A DNA stretch of 64,000 bases. Origin: Pararge aegeria. Lineage: Eukaryota; Arthropoda; Insecta; Lepidoptera; Nymphalidae. Shown in pieces: positions 9,626 to 19,612 of the stretch. Both the position numbers and the translations under genes were made by a program. The stretch spans positions 2,666,001-2,730,000 of the forward strand of contig NC_053182.1 in assembly GCF_905163445.1 (NCBI RefSeq), written 5' to 3'. A model generated the notes under the pieces. It ran no database searches. It saw only the letters and a list, made by a program, of their open reading frames with translations, and was not told the DNA's origin. The stretch's first letter is position 1; every line of letters starts with the position of its first letter.

Positions 9626-10074
9626 CTAGATGCTATTTCGATACAATATAAATCTTTGTAAACTTTCACGCTCTACAATAAATAAAAGTAGGTAGAATAT
9701 TTCTCACTTGCCTCTTTGACCTATTGAAAACTTACCCAAGTAAACTCAGAGTCCCAGCTTTGGTGGTCGACAAGTGGCATATAGAATTTAGGCAACGATT
9801 CCGATTTTACATACAAAATTCGCAACAATCTATCGGCCCCTACACACGTCAGCTGGCGTACACTCACCTACGCTTATTTATAAAGCAACTTGACCCACTT
9901 CCCCGCTCTATATTTTCCCCTGGAAGTTTGAACACAGTTGCACGCACGTAGCAACCCCATTCCACGTTGGAAACAATAATGATGTTACAATATAACCTAG
10001 TAGCTTTCAGCTCGCAAATTTTGATTGATTTCTTCCGATGGGACCAAAATTTACGGGGATATAAGTTATATTTA
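9626..10074. other. Unclassified intergenic DNA
   Basis: A 75-codon plus frame at 9,724-9,951 begins with ATG but shows no recognisable domain and no splice context, so I do not call it a gene. Confidence 0.45.
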
Positions 10075-10372
10075 TTTAACTTTGATAGCCCAGCGGGTAG
10101 AGGCTCGTCGTAACTTACGGGGGGCTAGTTCGAATCCTAACACGCACCTCTAATATTTCTTATTTAAGTTTTACGTAATTAAAATATCACTTGCTTCAAC
10201 GGTGAAGGAAAACATCGTTAGGAAACCTGCATGCCTGAGAGGTCTCGAAAATGTTCTAGTCAAAGTCCACCAATCCGCATTGGGACAGCGTGGTGGACAA
10301 CGGCCTTAACCCCTTCTCACTGTGGGAGAGGACCCCTGCCTGTGAGTCGGTAAAGGGTTGATATTAAGGGGA
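10075..10372 (+). repeat. SINE-2, nearly full-length
   Basis: It runs from GATAGCCCAGCGGGTAGAGG through CTAGTTCGAATCCTAACACG (B box), CATGCCTGAGAGGTCTC and CCACCAATCCGCATTGGGAC to a GTAAAGGGTTGATATTA tail. Confidence 0.85.
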
Positions 10373-10707
10373 TGACCCTACCCACTGCACCAAACGGTCG
10401 TCAATTGCAGTCCGAGATTGGGCAGTCCTTCCCGTTGGGAGATTTGACCTTTAGTCCAGAAGTGGACTTTTTATGAATGTTTGATGAATTGAATTTGAAT
10501 GAACTCACGGTTCCCGATTGTTCAAAAATAAGCACAGATGAATCGTATGAAGCAATATGACAAATTAAAAACTAAGACTGTTTGTTATCTTTTCACGCCG
10601 ATATAAGGAGGGGGATGGATAGAATCCTGAAGACGGACGAATACTCTTTTTATTCTAAGCTTGGTTAAGGTATGGAAGGTTACTATCCACGCGAATGGAT
10701 CACTGTT

Positions 10708-10893
10708 GACGGCCGATTGGCGCAGTTTGCAGCGCTGCTTTCTGAGCCCAAGGCCGTTTTCGATTCCCACTACTGGAAAATGTCTGTGTGATGAGCATGA
10801 ATGTTTTTCAATGTCTGGCTGTTTATACGTATATTCTAAGTATTTATGTATATTCAGTCATCTTAGTACCATAACACAAGCTACGCTACATAT
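10708..10893 (+). repeat. SINE-1 copy with internal deletions
   Basis: GACGGCCGATTGGCGCAGTT starts the head, GCCGTTTTCGATTCCCACTA is a shortened B box, and the tail stops at ATAACACAAGCTACGCTACA. Small deletions distinguish it from the 1,955 copy. Confidence 0.85.
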
Positions 10894-11441
10894 ATAACCT
10901 AAGGTGCAGAATTTTTCTCCCTTTTTTTAATTCTAAGTGATGATGCAGTCTGAGATGGTAGCGGGCTAACCTGTGAGGTATTTAACAGTTATATTAAACT
11001 CATGCCATACCGGGACACTACGATCAAGAATCCGTCTGCCCGGCGAGGTGATAATGGGCAACCCCCTTGAGACAGGCCTCAATTCCAGAAGTAGACTCTT
11101 AAAGGCTATAGATGAATGGATTGTCTAAATAATGCATTTATTTTTATTAGCGAGCAATAAAAACAAATACCACTGCTCGTAAAGCGGTGAAAGTGCTCCC
11201 AAAGTTGATTTTAACTATGAATTATTTTAATATGGCTGGTATCGCTGATTTATGTGCCAAGTTACGAGTTACATTAATTTCATTTAGAATATATTAAAAT
11301 ATATTAAATATGATAAAGTTTTGTTTGTAAAGGGAGCCGCAAGATAAAGACAATTGTGAAGTTCGAACTATTGACACTTGTATTGTATTTTTTTGGTTTT
11401 ATCAATGTTTATCAATGTGAATTCCAAAATACACGACTCAA
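10894..11441. other. Intergenic DNA with a SINE-3 scrap
   Basis: TGATGATGCAGTCTGAGATG followed by GTAGCGGGCTAACCTGTGAG (10,938-10,977) is the complement of the SINE-3 3' region. The remainder is unclassified. Confidence 0.45.
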
Positions 11442-11484
11442 ATAATGCCATATATAATGAGGTCGTCATTATATATGGCATTAT
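11442..11484. repeat. Snap-back palindrome, 19-bp arms
   Basis: 11,442-11,460 (ATAATGCCATATATAATGA) pairs perfectly with 11,466-11,484 across a 5-nt loop, GGTCG. It directly abuts a truncated SINE-3 copy. Confidence 0.9.
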
Positions 11485-11489
11485 ATTGG

Positions 11490-11682
11490 CCCTTTCGAAT
11501 TTAAGAAGGAGGTTCGATTCCCAGAATGGACCAATTGGGAATTTATATTTTCTGAATTTTCTCTGGTCCGGTCTGGTGGGAGGCTTTGGCCTTGGCTAGT
11601 TACCACCCAGTTAGTTATATTTGGGTTATGACTGCCATACTCCCTAACAGTTTAGCTCGCTACCATCTTAGACGACGTATAC
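11490..11682 (+). repeat. SINE-3, head-truncated copy
   Basis: Starts inside the tRNA-like head (GAGGTTCGATTCCCAGAAT is the B box), continues GGTCTGGTGGGAGGCTTTGG and CATACTCCCTAACAGTTTAG, and ends at CTACCATCTTAGAC. Confidence 0.75.
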
Positions 11683-11921
11683 ATTTTTTGTCTCTTAGTG
11701 AGCACAGTGAATCAAACCAACATTCTCGCAAATACATTAGCGCGGATAATACATTAGATTCTACCTAATATTAAAGAAGTTATTTCGGCCTCATCGTTTA
11801 AATAATATATTGTATTTGATAAAGGAGATATGATTTTTTTTTTTGCCAAGCTATTCTCATTACCAGCCAGGATTAGGACATTTGAGATGGCTAATTATCA
11901 TCAATATGTGATTAATAAGTA

Positions 11922-12370
11922 TACTACGACAATACACACATGGCCATCTAGCCCCAAAGTAAGCGCAGCTTGAGTTTTAAGTACTAATATGGCTCATGAA
12001 TATTTTTATGAATGGTATACATTAATACTTAATGTATAATTTTCAAATCTTATTGATTGCACCACCTACCTCTTTTCTGTTTTTTCCTTTTACGCCATTG
12101 GTTGCCTGGAAGAAATCGCTATGTAGCGATAAGGCCACCAAATTGTACTCTCTTACTCTGTGTTTATATATAAGTAACTACTTTTTATCTTTAGTGTACC
12201 GTAAAAGTGTATTCATTAATTCATTCATTCATACTTATAATATACAGATAAACACCCAGACACTGAAAAAAAATTCATGTTCATCACACAAACATTTTTC
12301 CAGTTGTGGGAATCGAACCCACGGGCTTAGACTCAGAAAGCAGGGTTGCTGCCCACTGCGCCAATATTCC
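11922..12370 (-). repeat. SINE-1 minus copy split by a LINE-C insertion
   Basis: The SINE tail lies at 11,922-12,015 and the rest, including B and A boxes in complement (GGGAATCGAACCC, CTGCCCACTGCGCCA), at about 12,225-12,370. Between them sits about 200 bp with GGTTGCCTGGAAGAAATCGCT and TATGTAGCGATAAGGCCACC, the conserved 3' hairpin of LINE-C. The 153-codon frame over this stretch is a chance frame. Confidence 0.75.
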
Positions 12371-12533
12371 GTCATAAAGGCCACGAACTCACATCGGAGT
12401 AGTTTGAGAGGCTTAGAAATGAGAGCACTGGGTCATTATGGGGAAGCTGATGATCAAGAGAGATATATAGATAATAGTAGTGATTTTTTGTGACAGAGCT
12501 CGTCCGGGCAAGTAGGTACAACCATGCTTATTT

Positions 12534-12857
12534 TATACAAATATTTTATATTATTTTTATTTATTATATTTTTTTTTCATTTTTTTCTTCTTATTTTTTA
12601 ATTATATAATACTTTTAAATTGTATTATTTTACCCATAGTTTTTAAGCGTCGCTCTGACAGTGCCTACCGTCCAAACGTCACGTCTGGCTTCACGGAAGA
12701 TCAGCGCTCTGTCTTTACAGGCACTGCAAACATGCTGAGTGAAGACCATTTTGGGATCACACCGTTCCTATAATTGTTGTGTAGACTATTAAGTTGTATT
12801 TTAATTCTAGTGTGTGTATAACCAAATAAAGTTTTCTTTTCTTTCTTTCTTTTCTTT
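12534..12857 (+). mobile_element. LINE 3' end inserted in Rep-4, TSD CTTATTT
   Basis: The insert is flanked by CTTATTT at 12,527-12,533 and 12,858-12,864. It contains a 3' UTR-like segment (CGTCGCTCTGACAGTGCC, CACGGAAGATCAGCGCTCTG) and ends ACCAAATAAAGTTTTC plus a (CTTT)n tail. The orientation is plus. Related text (AAAATCAGCGCTGAGCA) occurs in the 3' UTR of the LINE at 2.7 kb. Confidence 0.75.
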
Positions 12858-12903
12858 CTTATTTCTGCCGCTAAGCAGCATGATTGCAATGCTGAGTTTC
12901 TGT

Positions 12904-12964
12904 CTAAAGGGTAGCCGGTGTAACTACGGGTAACCTACCCGTAGTTACACCGGCTACCCTTTAG
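12904..12964. repeat. Snap-back palindrome, 29-bp arms, 3-nt loop
   Basis: 12,904-12,932 (beginning CTAAAGGGTAGCCGGTGT) pairs perfectly with 12,936-12,964 across the loop ACC. The left arm is ordinary Rep-4 sequence; the right arm is its inverted duplicate and is not present in other Rep-4 copies. Confidence 0.95.
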
Positions 12965-13110
12965 GCTTTAGACAGACCCTACCTTATGGGGCGTAACAAT
13001 TACGCCTAAGGTTGATCGACACAGGGTGATACATTGTAGGACATGTTCCTTGCATACCCTGCGGAGACAGATATTATATATATTATGGTATTGAGATATA
13101 CAAGATGTTT

Positions 13111-13702
13111 CACTGGTACATTTTCATTAATTGTTACAGACGATAAATTAGCAAAAAAAGAAAATGGCGGCCAAGTAGTCGGAACGGAATTACTTTTTTA
13201 CGGCTTCTTAGTCGGGCGATGATTTATTGTTGCGGTGGGCCCGTAATGCGTCTGTTGTTATCCATCATCGGATTGTAGGGTGACCACGTGTGCGGGTGAT
13301 ACGAGGAAAAGGTCAACCTCCCCTCGTGCACAATTAACTTGTTTATTTTAACTGCGTGACCTGTTTTGTTTCTTATCGGTATTGTTTAATTCTTTCGACA
13401 GTATCTAATCAGTTCAAAATCATATAGAATTAAATACCAAATTGTGCCATTTGCTTAAAGTACACCAAACTGGTGTTTTTAAGTAATTTTTAAGCAGTTG
13501 TCGCTATGATGTGATTGCGGCGATTGTATACTCGGCAATATTGGTAGTGTTAAGAGATGACAGGTTTGAGAACGTCGTTTATCAACTGCCGAAAAACTTA
13601 ACCAATGTGGGTTTGAGGTAGGTTTTTTAAATATTGCATGAAAACACTTTCTTAACAAATTAGTAAGAGAAACGTGCACGTACTGAAATATGAGTGATGA
13701 GT
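13111..13702. other. Intergenic DNA with a SINE-2 tail scrap
   Basis: GCGGTGGGCCCGTAATGCGT at about 13,233 resembles the SINE-2 3' end. Otherwise nothing recognisable; the 78-codon minus frame at 13,479-13,715 has no known domain. Confidence 0.4.
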
Positions 13703-13907
13703 CAGTGGCGTGCATAGAGGGTATGCACAGGGTATGCAGATGATATAAAATGAAGAAAATCTCCAGTGCGAATTATTAAAAAACTTAAGGAAAGGCATTG
13801 TATGAGTTATAAAAAGCCTACCCTTAAGTATATATATCTCACACTCGACATTTTCTACATTTTATATCATCTGCATACCCTGTGCATACCCTCTATGCAC
13901 GCCACTG
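13703..13907. mobile_element. MITE with 58-bp terminal inverted repeats
   Basis: The ends 13,703-13,760 and 13,850-13,907 are inverted repeats with one visible mismatch. The termini read CAGTGGCGTGCATAGAGGG and its complement. A unique centre of 89 bp separates them. GTGATGA occurs on both outer sides (two bases inside the left junction), which may be part of the target duplication. A CAGTGGC terminus suggests a cut-and-paste DNA transposon derivative; the superfamily is uncertain. No transposase. Confidence 0.85.
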
Positions 13908-14375
13908 GTGATGACGCATATTTCAGTAATACAAATTGTAGTCTTATTTACGAGGGCGACGTGTTTATTAATTTATATATTTTTATTAATCCCTGACCCA
14001 AAATTACGGAGAGGGAGGATAAGTTCGACGTGTCTGTGTGTGTGCGTCTGTGTGTGGCATCGTAACTCTCGGATGAAACATGAGGCCTTGAGTCCACCAG
14101 TGGACAGTTACTGATGATGTACACTTTACACCATTATTTTGTCTTTTATACTCTAGCCAATGTTTCTAGAGGGAAAGGTCTACCATGCCATACTATGCTC
14201 ACCATTGTTATCATTGTCACCCTAAATTGCTTTATTATTGCTTTATCATTAATTAATATTAATTGCAGTATTACTATAGTGATTTATGGTCATTAATAAA
14301 ACATTATAACGATGTGTGTACCATGAAAAATTCTTAGAAAATGCAGTTTTGTATAAAGATGTACTGAGGAGGAGA
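13908..14375. other. Unclassified, short GT tract
   Basis: A GTGTGTGTGCGTCTGTGTGTG run lies at about 14,031-14,058. The text around it (GTGTGGCATCGTAACTCTCG) resembles the left edge of Rep-6 at 52.86 kb. No gene is visible. Confidence 0.45.
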
Positions 14376-14480
14376 AAACTCAGGCATGCAGGTTTCCTCA
14401 CGATGTTTTCGGAAGAGAAGTCGAGCTCCTACCCGAAGGGATGATAGGGATGATATTGAAGCGGTGATAGCCCAATATCA
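14376..14480 (-). repeat. Rearranged SINE-2 fragments
   Basis: CTCAGGCATGCAGGTTTCCT and GATGTTTTCGG are joined abruptly to GAAGTCGAGCTCCTACCC, so the centre of the SINE has been deleted. A short plus-oriented scrap (AGCGGTGATAGCCCAATATC) follows. Confidence 0.65.
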
Positions 14481-14526
14481 CCGTTTTAATAACATCCCTA
14501 CTTCCCTAAACCTATCCCTATCCCTA

Positions 14527-14942
14527 TCGCTACTAATATTATAAATGCCAATGTAAGTTTGTTTGTTACGCTTTCACCTAAAAACTACTACACCTAAAAG
14601 CGATCCTCATGAAACTTTGTACACAAATTTTTGAAAGTGTTAGAAGTAATATAGGATACTTTTTATCCCGACATTAAGCTCGGTTCCTTTGGGAGAGGGG
14701 ATGAAAGTGATTGACGATTTTACACCATAACTCCAACAAATTATAACCGATTTAAATAATTATTTTTGTACTTTAGAGGTTATAATATGTGTTTCATTTT
14801 GTCCAAACTTTGTGTAGATCTGATGAATGTGGTTGGAGATAGAGGACAGAACTCATCAGTGGACGGAAGCAAACCCCTCATTTAAGGCTTAGCGACTATA
14901 AAAACAAAATCAAACGCAGACGAAGTCGCGGGCAACAGCTAG
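14527..14942 (+). mobile_element. Non-autonomous Helitron, complete
   Basis: Left end A^TCGCTACTAATATTATAAA, right end GCGGGCAACAGCTAG^T. The TC start, CTAG end and A/T flanks fit Helitrons. The interior repeats the order of the 205-500 copy and adds ACGGAAGCAAACCCCTCATT and CAGACGAAGTCGCGGGCAAC. No protein is encoded. It resembles the short Helitrons reported widely in Lepidoptera. Confidence 0.85.
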
Positions 14943-15049
14943 TATATCATAAATTAGGGTCTAATATAGTTACTATATTGAACCTTTTTTATATGTTTTA
15001 CCTATGTGGGCCAAGTTGCCTAAAGAAATAAATAATAATGATATATTTT

Positions 15050-15296
15050 GACAACCGACTGGCGCAGTGGGCAGAGACCATGCTGTCTGAGTTCATGGCT
15101 GTGGGCTCGATTCCCTCAACTGGAAACTGTTTGTGTGAATAACATGAATGTTTTTCAGTGGGGGTGAGTATCTGTATATTATAAGTATTTATGTATAATA
15201 TTAAAAAATATTCATCAGTCATCTTACGACCCATAACACGAGCTACGCTTACTTTGGGGCTAGATGGCGATGTGTGTATTGTAGTAGTATATTTAT
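15050..15296 (+). repeat. SINE-1, full-length
   Basis: Head GACAACCGACTGGCGCAGTG with B box GGGCTCGATTCCC, tail GGGGCTAGATGGCGATGTG and TATTTATTATTT. Slightly more diverged than the reference copy. Confidence 0.85.
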
Positions 15297-15844
15297 TATT
15301 TTTATTTATATACCGCTAACAGGTAAGTCCACTGCTAGCTTAGACTGCATGATTACTAACCATCAGGTGAGTTTTCAGACAAGGGCTAATTAGTAATGGA
15401 ATTATAGAAAAAAACTATGCAAAGTACAATGCACAATAAAGGCGAACAATTTGTAATGTACAAAATACCATGAATTTTAACGCCCAAGTAAACTAAGGTC
15501 CCAAGTAAGTTGGTCGTCGGGGCTGGCAACACTGACTTTAGGTTAGGGAAGCGGCAAAATTAAATTTGTTTTACTGGATAAAAGATGTTTGGCATTTGTC
15601 ATGGGTCCTCTCTTGTTAAACATGTGACACGGGTCCCTGACGAGGGATCACTTTGTACAAAAATATCACTCAGCATACAAATCCTTTACATTTGTCGCGA
15701 TTATGAGATTGCTTTAATGATATGTTTATATTATGCTTGTGAAATATATTTGTTTGTGATTGTCAGGCAAGTTTTTTTAAAGAGGTGTTGGAAAAATATT
15801 TTCTATCTTACGAAAGCTCTGCGCTATAAAACGTGTAAATGAAA
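15297..15844. other. Unclassified intergenic DNA
   Basis: AAGTCCACTGCTAGCTTAGA at about 15,325 may be a SINE-3 scrap. The 85-codon plus frame at 15,585-15,842 shows no recognisable domain. Confidence 0.4.
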
Positions 15845-16440
15845 CCGAAATATTATTTATTTTGTTCGAAAGGTGAATTAGTCAAGAGTGTTCTTAGCTA
15901 TGTTTGAGGAAAACCGGTCCAAGATGGCCGCTACAAAATGGCGAATTACATATTTTTCACAATCCCCACAATATGGTTATCAAATAAAAGGGCTTAACTA
16001 TTAGAATACTATACGCTATGACAAATTTCAAATCCAGGATAGCTGTCACTACATATAAATATAGATATTTTTTTAAATATAAGTTATGTTTATTTTTTTT
16101 AATGACAAGGTTGCTTGGAAGAATCCGGCTCCGCTTTCAGCTCTCACAAGATAGAAAAATGAATGTTAAAATGCAAAATGTATATTGTTGATGTTGGAAA
16201 AAAGCAACTGCTGAGTTTCTTGCCGGCTTCTTCTCGGTAGAATCTGCCTTCCGAACCGGTGGTAGAATCACTACAAACAGACAGACTTGACTTTTCAAAA
16301 GTGCTTATATTAGGCCTACTTGAAATAAATGAATTTTGAATTTTGAATTTTTTTGAATCACAATAACCTCAATATGGGTATCAAATGAAAGAGATTGACT
16401 TGAAGTATAATGTACGCACTTCATGTGAAATCCTCATGTG
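15845..16440 (+). repeat. Rep-6, split by a LINE-A insertion
   Basis: Rep-6 features AGTGTTCTTAGCTATGTTTG, CCAAGATGGCCGCTACAAAA, TGGCGAATTACA and units of AATATGGGTATCAAATGAAA. Two units are separated here by the LINE-A copy at 16,102-16,365. Other copies lie at 19.1 kb (minus) and 52.9 kb (plus). The origin of Rep-6 is unknown to me. Confidence 0.6.
16102..16365 (+). mobile_element. LINE-A 3' end
   Basis: Starts in the last ORF2 codons (AATGACAAGGTTGCTTGGAA), passes TCCGCTTTCAGCTCTCACAA, GCCGGCTTCTTCTCGGTAGA and TAGGCCTACTTGAAATAAAT, and ends in TTTTGAATTTTGAATTTT. It lies within Rep-6. Confidence 0.85.
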
Positions 16441-16844
16441 ATAATAACTTTATGTATTTAGACGAAAGACTTAAGTTAATGGTTTTCTGCCGTCCGCTGA
16501 GGAGATAAGCGCTTACTAGAAGTTAAATAAAACATACACACACACAAAACAGCATATTCTACTAAATAAGGAAAAGCAAATCTACTAAAGGTAAATACGT
16601 AAAGCGTGTTCTAAAACTGCCGGAAAATCCTTCATGGAATTAAGCAGGGCTCTCTCTTATCCAATTTGTTTTGTACTTTAATTTACATTACATTTTTATT
16701 TTCACGTACGCGTGTATAGTCCCATTCACGAGGTGTATAAAGAATTTCGATCTAATTGAGTTTCACCCGTAAAAAGATTTGGGAGTGATTTTATTCGCAC
16801 TCAGTAATACTTTGCTTTGTTCATGTGTACCATTTTCGTGTACT
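16441..16844. other. Mostly unclassified, Helitron scrap
   Basis: TTTTCTGCCGTCCGCTGAGG at 16,483 resembles the inner part of the Helitron seen at 31.1 kb. Nothing else recognised. Confidence 0.4.
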
Positions 16845-17015
16845 GTAAGATAGGGCTAACCTGTTAGCTAATAGGTTTCTACGCGACATCGCACCGGAAA
16901 ACTGAATCGCTTAATGGCACGTCTTTGTCGATATGATGGTAACTAGCCACGGCCAAAGCTTCCCACCAGGCCAGACCAGAGAAAAATCCGACGAGGTGGA
17001 CAGACGACATCGATT
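16845..17015 (-). repeat. SINE-3 minus, fused to an RTE-like scrap
   Basis: The complement of SINE-3 (GGGCTAACCTGTTAGC, CTACGCGACATCGCACCGG, GGCACGTCTTTGTCGATA) runs to CAGACCAGAGAAAAAT. It then switches to GACGAGGTGGACAGACGACA, a plus-strand piece of the RTE-like ORF2 end (the RWTDD block). Confidence 0.7.
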
Positions 17016-17711
17016 TTAAGCACCTTAAAAAAGTAGGTACTGCTTTGAGATGCTTGAATTCAATGGGTCTGATATAATAGTCAACATAAATAACTAAACA
17101 GTTAAATTATATTTTACTTTAGTTGTAGAAATTATCCGAGGATTATGTCGTGTTAAGATTGACCTTTATTATTGAAAGTTTAAATATAAAGGTCAGAATC
17201 TTTTATATCTTCAAAATAAACGATTGTGACCTTAATTATTTCTACAAATACTTGAGTAGCTAGTCCCTAAAACAATGCTTTTATTGTTGAACTAATTGTT
17301 ATGTTGTGTTGTATTATGATAAAGCGATTTTTTGTAACGAAGGAAACCTACTGATAAAAATTCACACACTTAAGAAAAAAAGATAGACGGAATATGTTGC
17401 TCAAGACAAATCTGGTAAATATGACAGTAAGCTGGTTTTTAATTTAAGAAATAATAATTTATTATCATCATCTGTTTGGGCCATTCATTTACATTTCTCA
17501 TCTGTGGTCTGAACCATAAATGTCTATGGGTTCTGTGGTCGTCAAAAACTAAGGTAATTTTTGTTAATTCATACTTTTTAAACTGAAATGTTCATTAAAG
17601 AAAACTAAGTCATGGATTACAACCAACTATTATAATATTCATACTACGTGAATTTTTATTTAAACAAGTCCCAAATCAAAAGTCACCGGCGTCAGCGCAT
17701 TGGGAGGAAAA
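17016..17711. other. Unclassified AT-rich DNA
   Basis: An imperfect inverted pair, TTAAGATTGACCTTTATT near 17,153 and ATAAAGGTCAGAATCTT near 17,186, is visible. No element or coding frame is recognised. Confidence 0.45.
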
Positions 17712-17900
17712 TTCTACATCATCCTCACATCGACCCATTACCGGGCCTCTGCAGAGCACGGGTCTCCTCCCACAATGAGAAAGAGCTAAGGCCGCAATCT
17801 ACTACACTTGCTCAGTGCGTATTCATGGACGCCACACACCTTTAAGAACATTTATAACTATCACGCATGCAGGTTTCCTTACGATGGTTTCCTTCACCGC
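17712..17900 (-). repeat. SINE-2 minus, 3' part
   Basis: CGACCCATTACCGGGCCTCT, CACGGGTCTCCTCCCACAAT and CATGCAGGTTTCCTTACGAT are the complement of the SINE-2 tail and body. The copy ends before the head. Confidence 0.8.
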
Positions 17901-18169
17901 CGAAGCATATCTAACTAAATAAATATATTTATTTAGTTCGCAAAACTGACAATCAACTGCTTACTCTAATATAAACTATAGGACTATATGGCATGTGTAT
18001 ACAATTATGCCTTCTCGATGAGAACTTAGCATGCAAATCCGTTGGGTACATAAGGTATGGAACGAATCTTTTCGTTTCCTTTGCTCACTAGACTTAAAAG
18101 AAAAAAAAAGAAAGCAATAAGTGTACAAACAAAAGAATTACTTAACGCTCAACTCAAGGCTTCATTTCA

Positions 18170-18856
18170 AGGTCAACTTGTTCATATAGACTATCGAACT
18201 ACGGCTTTTCGCTAGTCTATTAACTATGGTAAAACCTAAGACACAAAATTTATTTCGTGCTCAGTTATGATTTTAATGCCACAGACAATCCGGGCTTTGT
18301 TTTTTAACAACTTTTCCGACCATTCTATTTGAATATATCTGTAAAAGGCGCTTATTATGTGTACATAACTATATTTATTCCATTGTAGCAAGGTCAAGGC
18401 GATAATATTCCGATTACTGTTAAACAACCTGTAACCGAATTACGAAGTAATGTCGAAGGATGCATAAGTATATTTCATAAGGAATCATCCTGAAAAAATA
18501 TTAAATCAAAAGAAGCATATAGCATATTTTTTCCATAAAAACGAATCTAAAACATTCTAAGTGTTTACTACAACCCTATTGAAGATAAAAGACCGACACC
18601 GACACGCGCATAATACTACGCTACGCGACGCGTACGTAATAAAGTGACAAGAGTCATTTGAATTTAATTTTGCATGTGATGTTAGGGCTAGATACAGCCA
18701 TTTCTTTCAGTAAAAAGCCTGACAGTGATCTATTCAAAAACTTTTAGCGTTTCAGTTTCACAGATACTGTAAGAAGTCTTAGATACTGTAAATAATGTAC
18801 CTCTAAAGCCTGTGATGTTTTATTTCGGTTTTTATTTACACGTTGTATAGTCTATT
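18170..18856 (+). repeat. Rep-7, longest copy
   Basis: An unclassified interspersed repeat defined by comparison of three copies. Diagnostic stretches are TAACCGAATTACGAAGTAAT, TGCATAAGTATATTTCATAA, AAACATTCTAAGTGTTTACT, CGACACGCGCATAATACTAC, GCATGTGATGTTAGGGCTAG and AATAATGTACCTCTAAAGCC. ATAGACTA-type motifs occur near both edges. The other copies are at 34.55-34.97 kb (minus) and 49.02-49.63 kb (plus). No long frame, so probably a non-autonomous DNA element or a decayed transposon. Confidence 0.7.
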
Positions 18857-19079
18857 AGTCTATGCACTCATAATAACAGAGCAATATTATTATTTTATCA
18901 GAAATATTCCGCAGGAAACAATTGCTGGGAGCACGCGAAAGCCCACTCCGTCTTAGTCCGCCTTTTGAATATTAGCGCACAAATTATTTTTCTAATAACA
19001 ACAAATTTCATCTGAGAAAAAACTTATTTTTGTTTCATCCTTATTTTTAGGGTCCCGTACCCAAAAAGTAAAATATATA

Positions 19080-19300
19080 AATTTAAAAATTAAGACTGAA
19101 TTTTGTGTACATTATTCTACTAGTTTCCTTTCATTTCATACCCATATAGGAAGAGAAGTGTTTAAAACGTAAACCACCTTTTTGCTTCGGCCATTTTGAA
19201 CCGACATTATCACACATAGCTAAAAACAATCCCGACTAATTCTCATTCAAGCAAAAAAATCAGTTCCTCCCGTCGGGAAATACGAAACCATAGACCACTA
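19080..19300 (-). repeat. Rep-6, minus copy
   Basis: The complement of Rep-6 is present: TTCATACCCATATAGGAAG, TCGGCCATTTTGAACCGAC, CACATAGCTAAAAACAATCC and CCGACTAATTCTC. Just before it, GGGTCCCGTACCCAAAAAGT matches another common scrap also seen at 24.54 kb. Confidence 0.55.
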
Positions 19301-19321
19301 TTATGAAAAATAACATTATTT

Positions 19322-19612
19322 TGCCGCGAAAAGCAGGAGAATCTGTATGTTGTTATTTATAATTTCTTTAAACACACCAAACAGATCTTCGGTCTACTCA
19401 CGTTTCGCTCCGAAACCGGAGCATACTCAGGAGATGTTGACTTTACAATAAATAATTGTTAAAAATAAAATGTTTGAACAACAATTATAGTAAATCGGTT
19501 TGGTGTGGAATATAAAGATTGAAGAAGGTGCCGTACCTTCTAATAAATTGTTAAACAAAACAATTATTCATTTCGCGAAGTGTAGCGAATTAAGGTTAAT
19601 TTTCATAATAGT
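19322..19612. mobile_element. FB fold-back element, diverged copy
   Basis: GCCGCGAAAAGCAGGAGAAT, CAGATCTTCGGTCTACTCAC, GTTTCGCTCCGAAACCGGAG and CAGGAGATGTTGACTTTACA match the 5.1-kb copy. The inverted arm is recognisable but decayed, ending near CGCGAAGTGTAGCGAATTAA. Confidence 0.7.

Larger units (their letters stand above)
12470..13110 (+). repeat. Rep-4 copy interrupted by a LINE 3' end
   Basis: Rep-4 begins GATTTTTTGTGACAGAGCTC, breaks at CCATGCTTATTT, and resumes after 12,864 with CTGCCGCTAAGCAGCATGAT, then GCCGGTGTAACTACG and GCGTAACAATTACGCC. The resumed half contains the 29-bp snap-back palindrome at 12,904-12,964. Confidence 0.75.

Noticed and set aside
12032..12493. 153-codon plus frame
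   Set aside because: It crosses a LINE-C scrap, a minus SINE-1 and Rep-4; the C-terminal part is SINE antisense sequence, so it is a chance frame.
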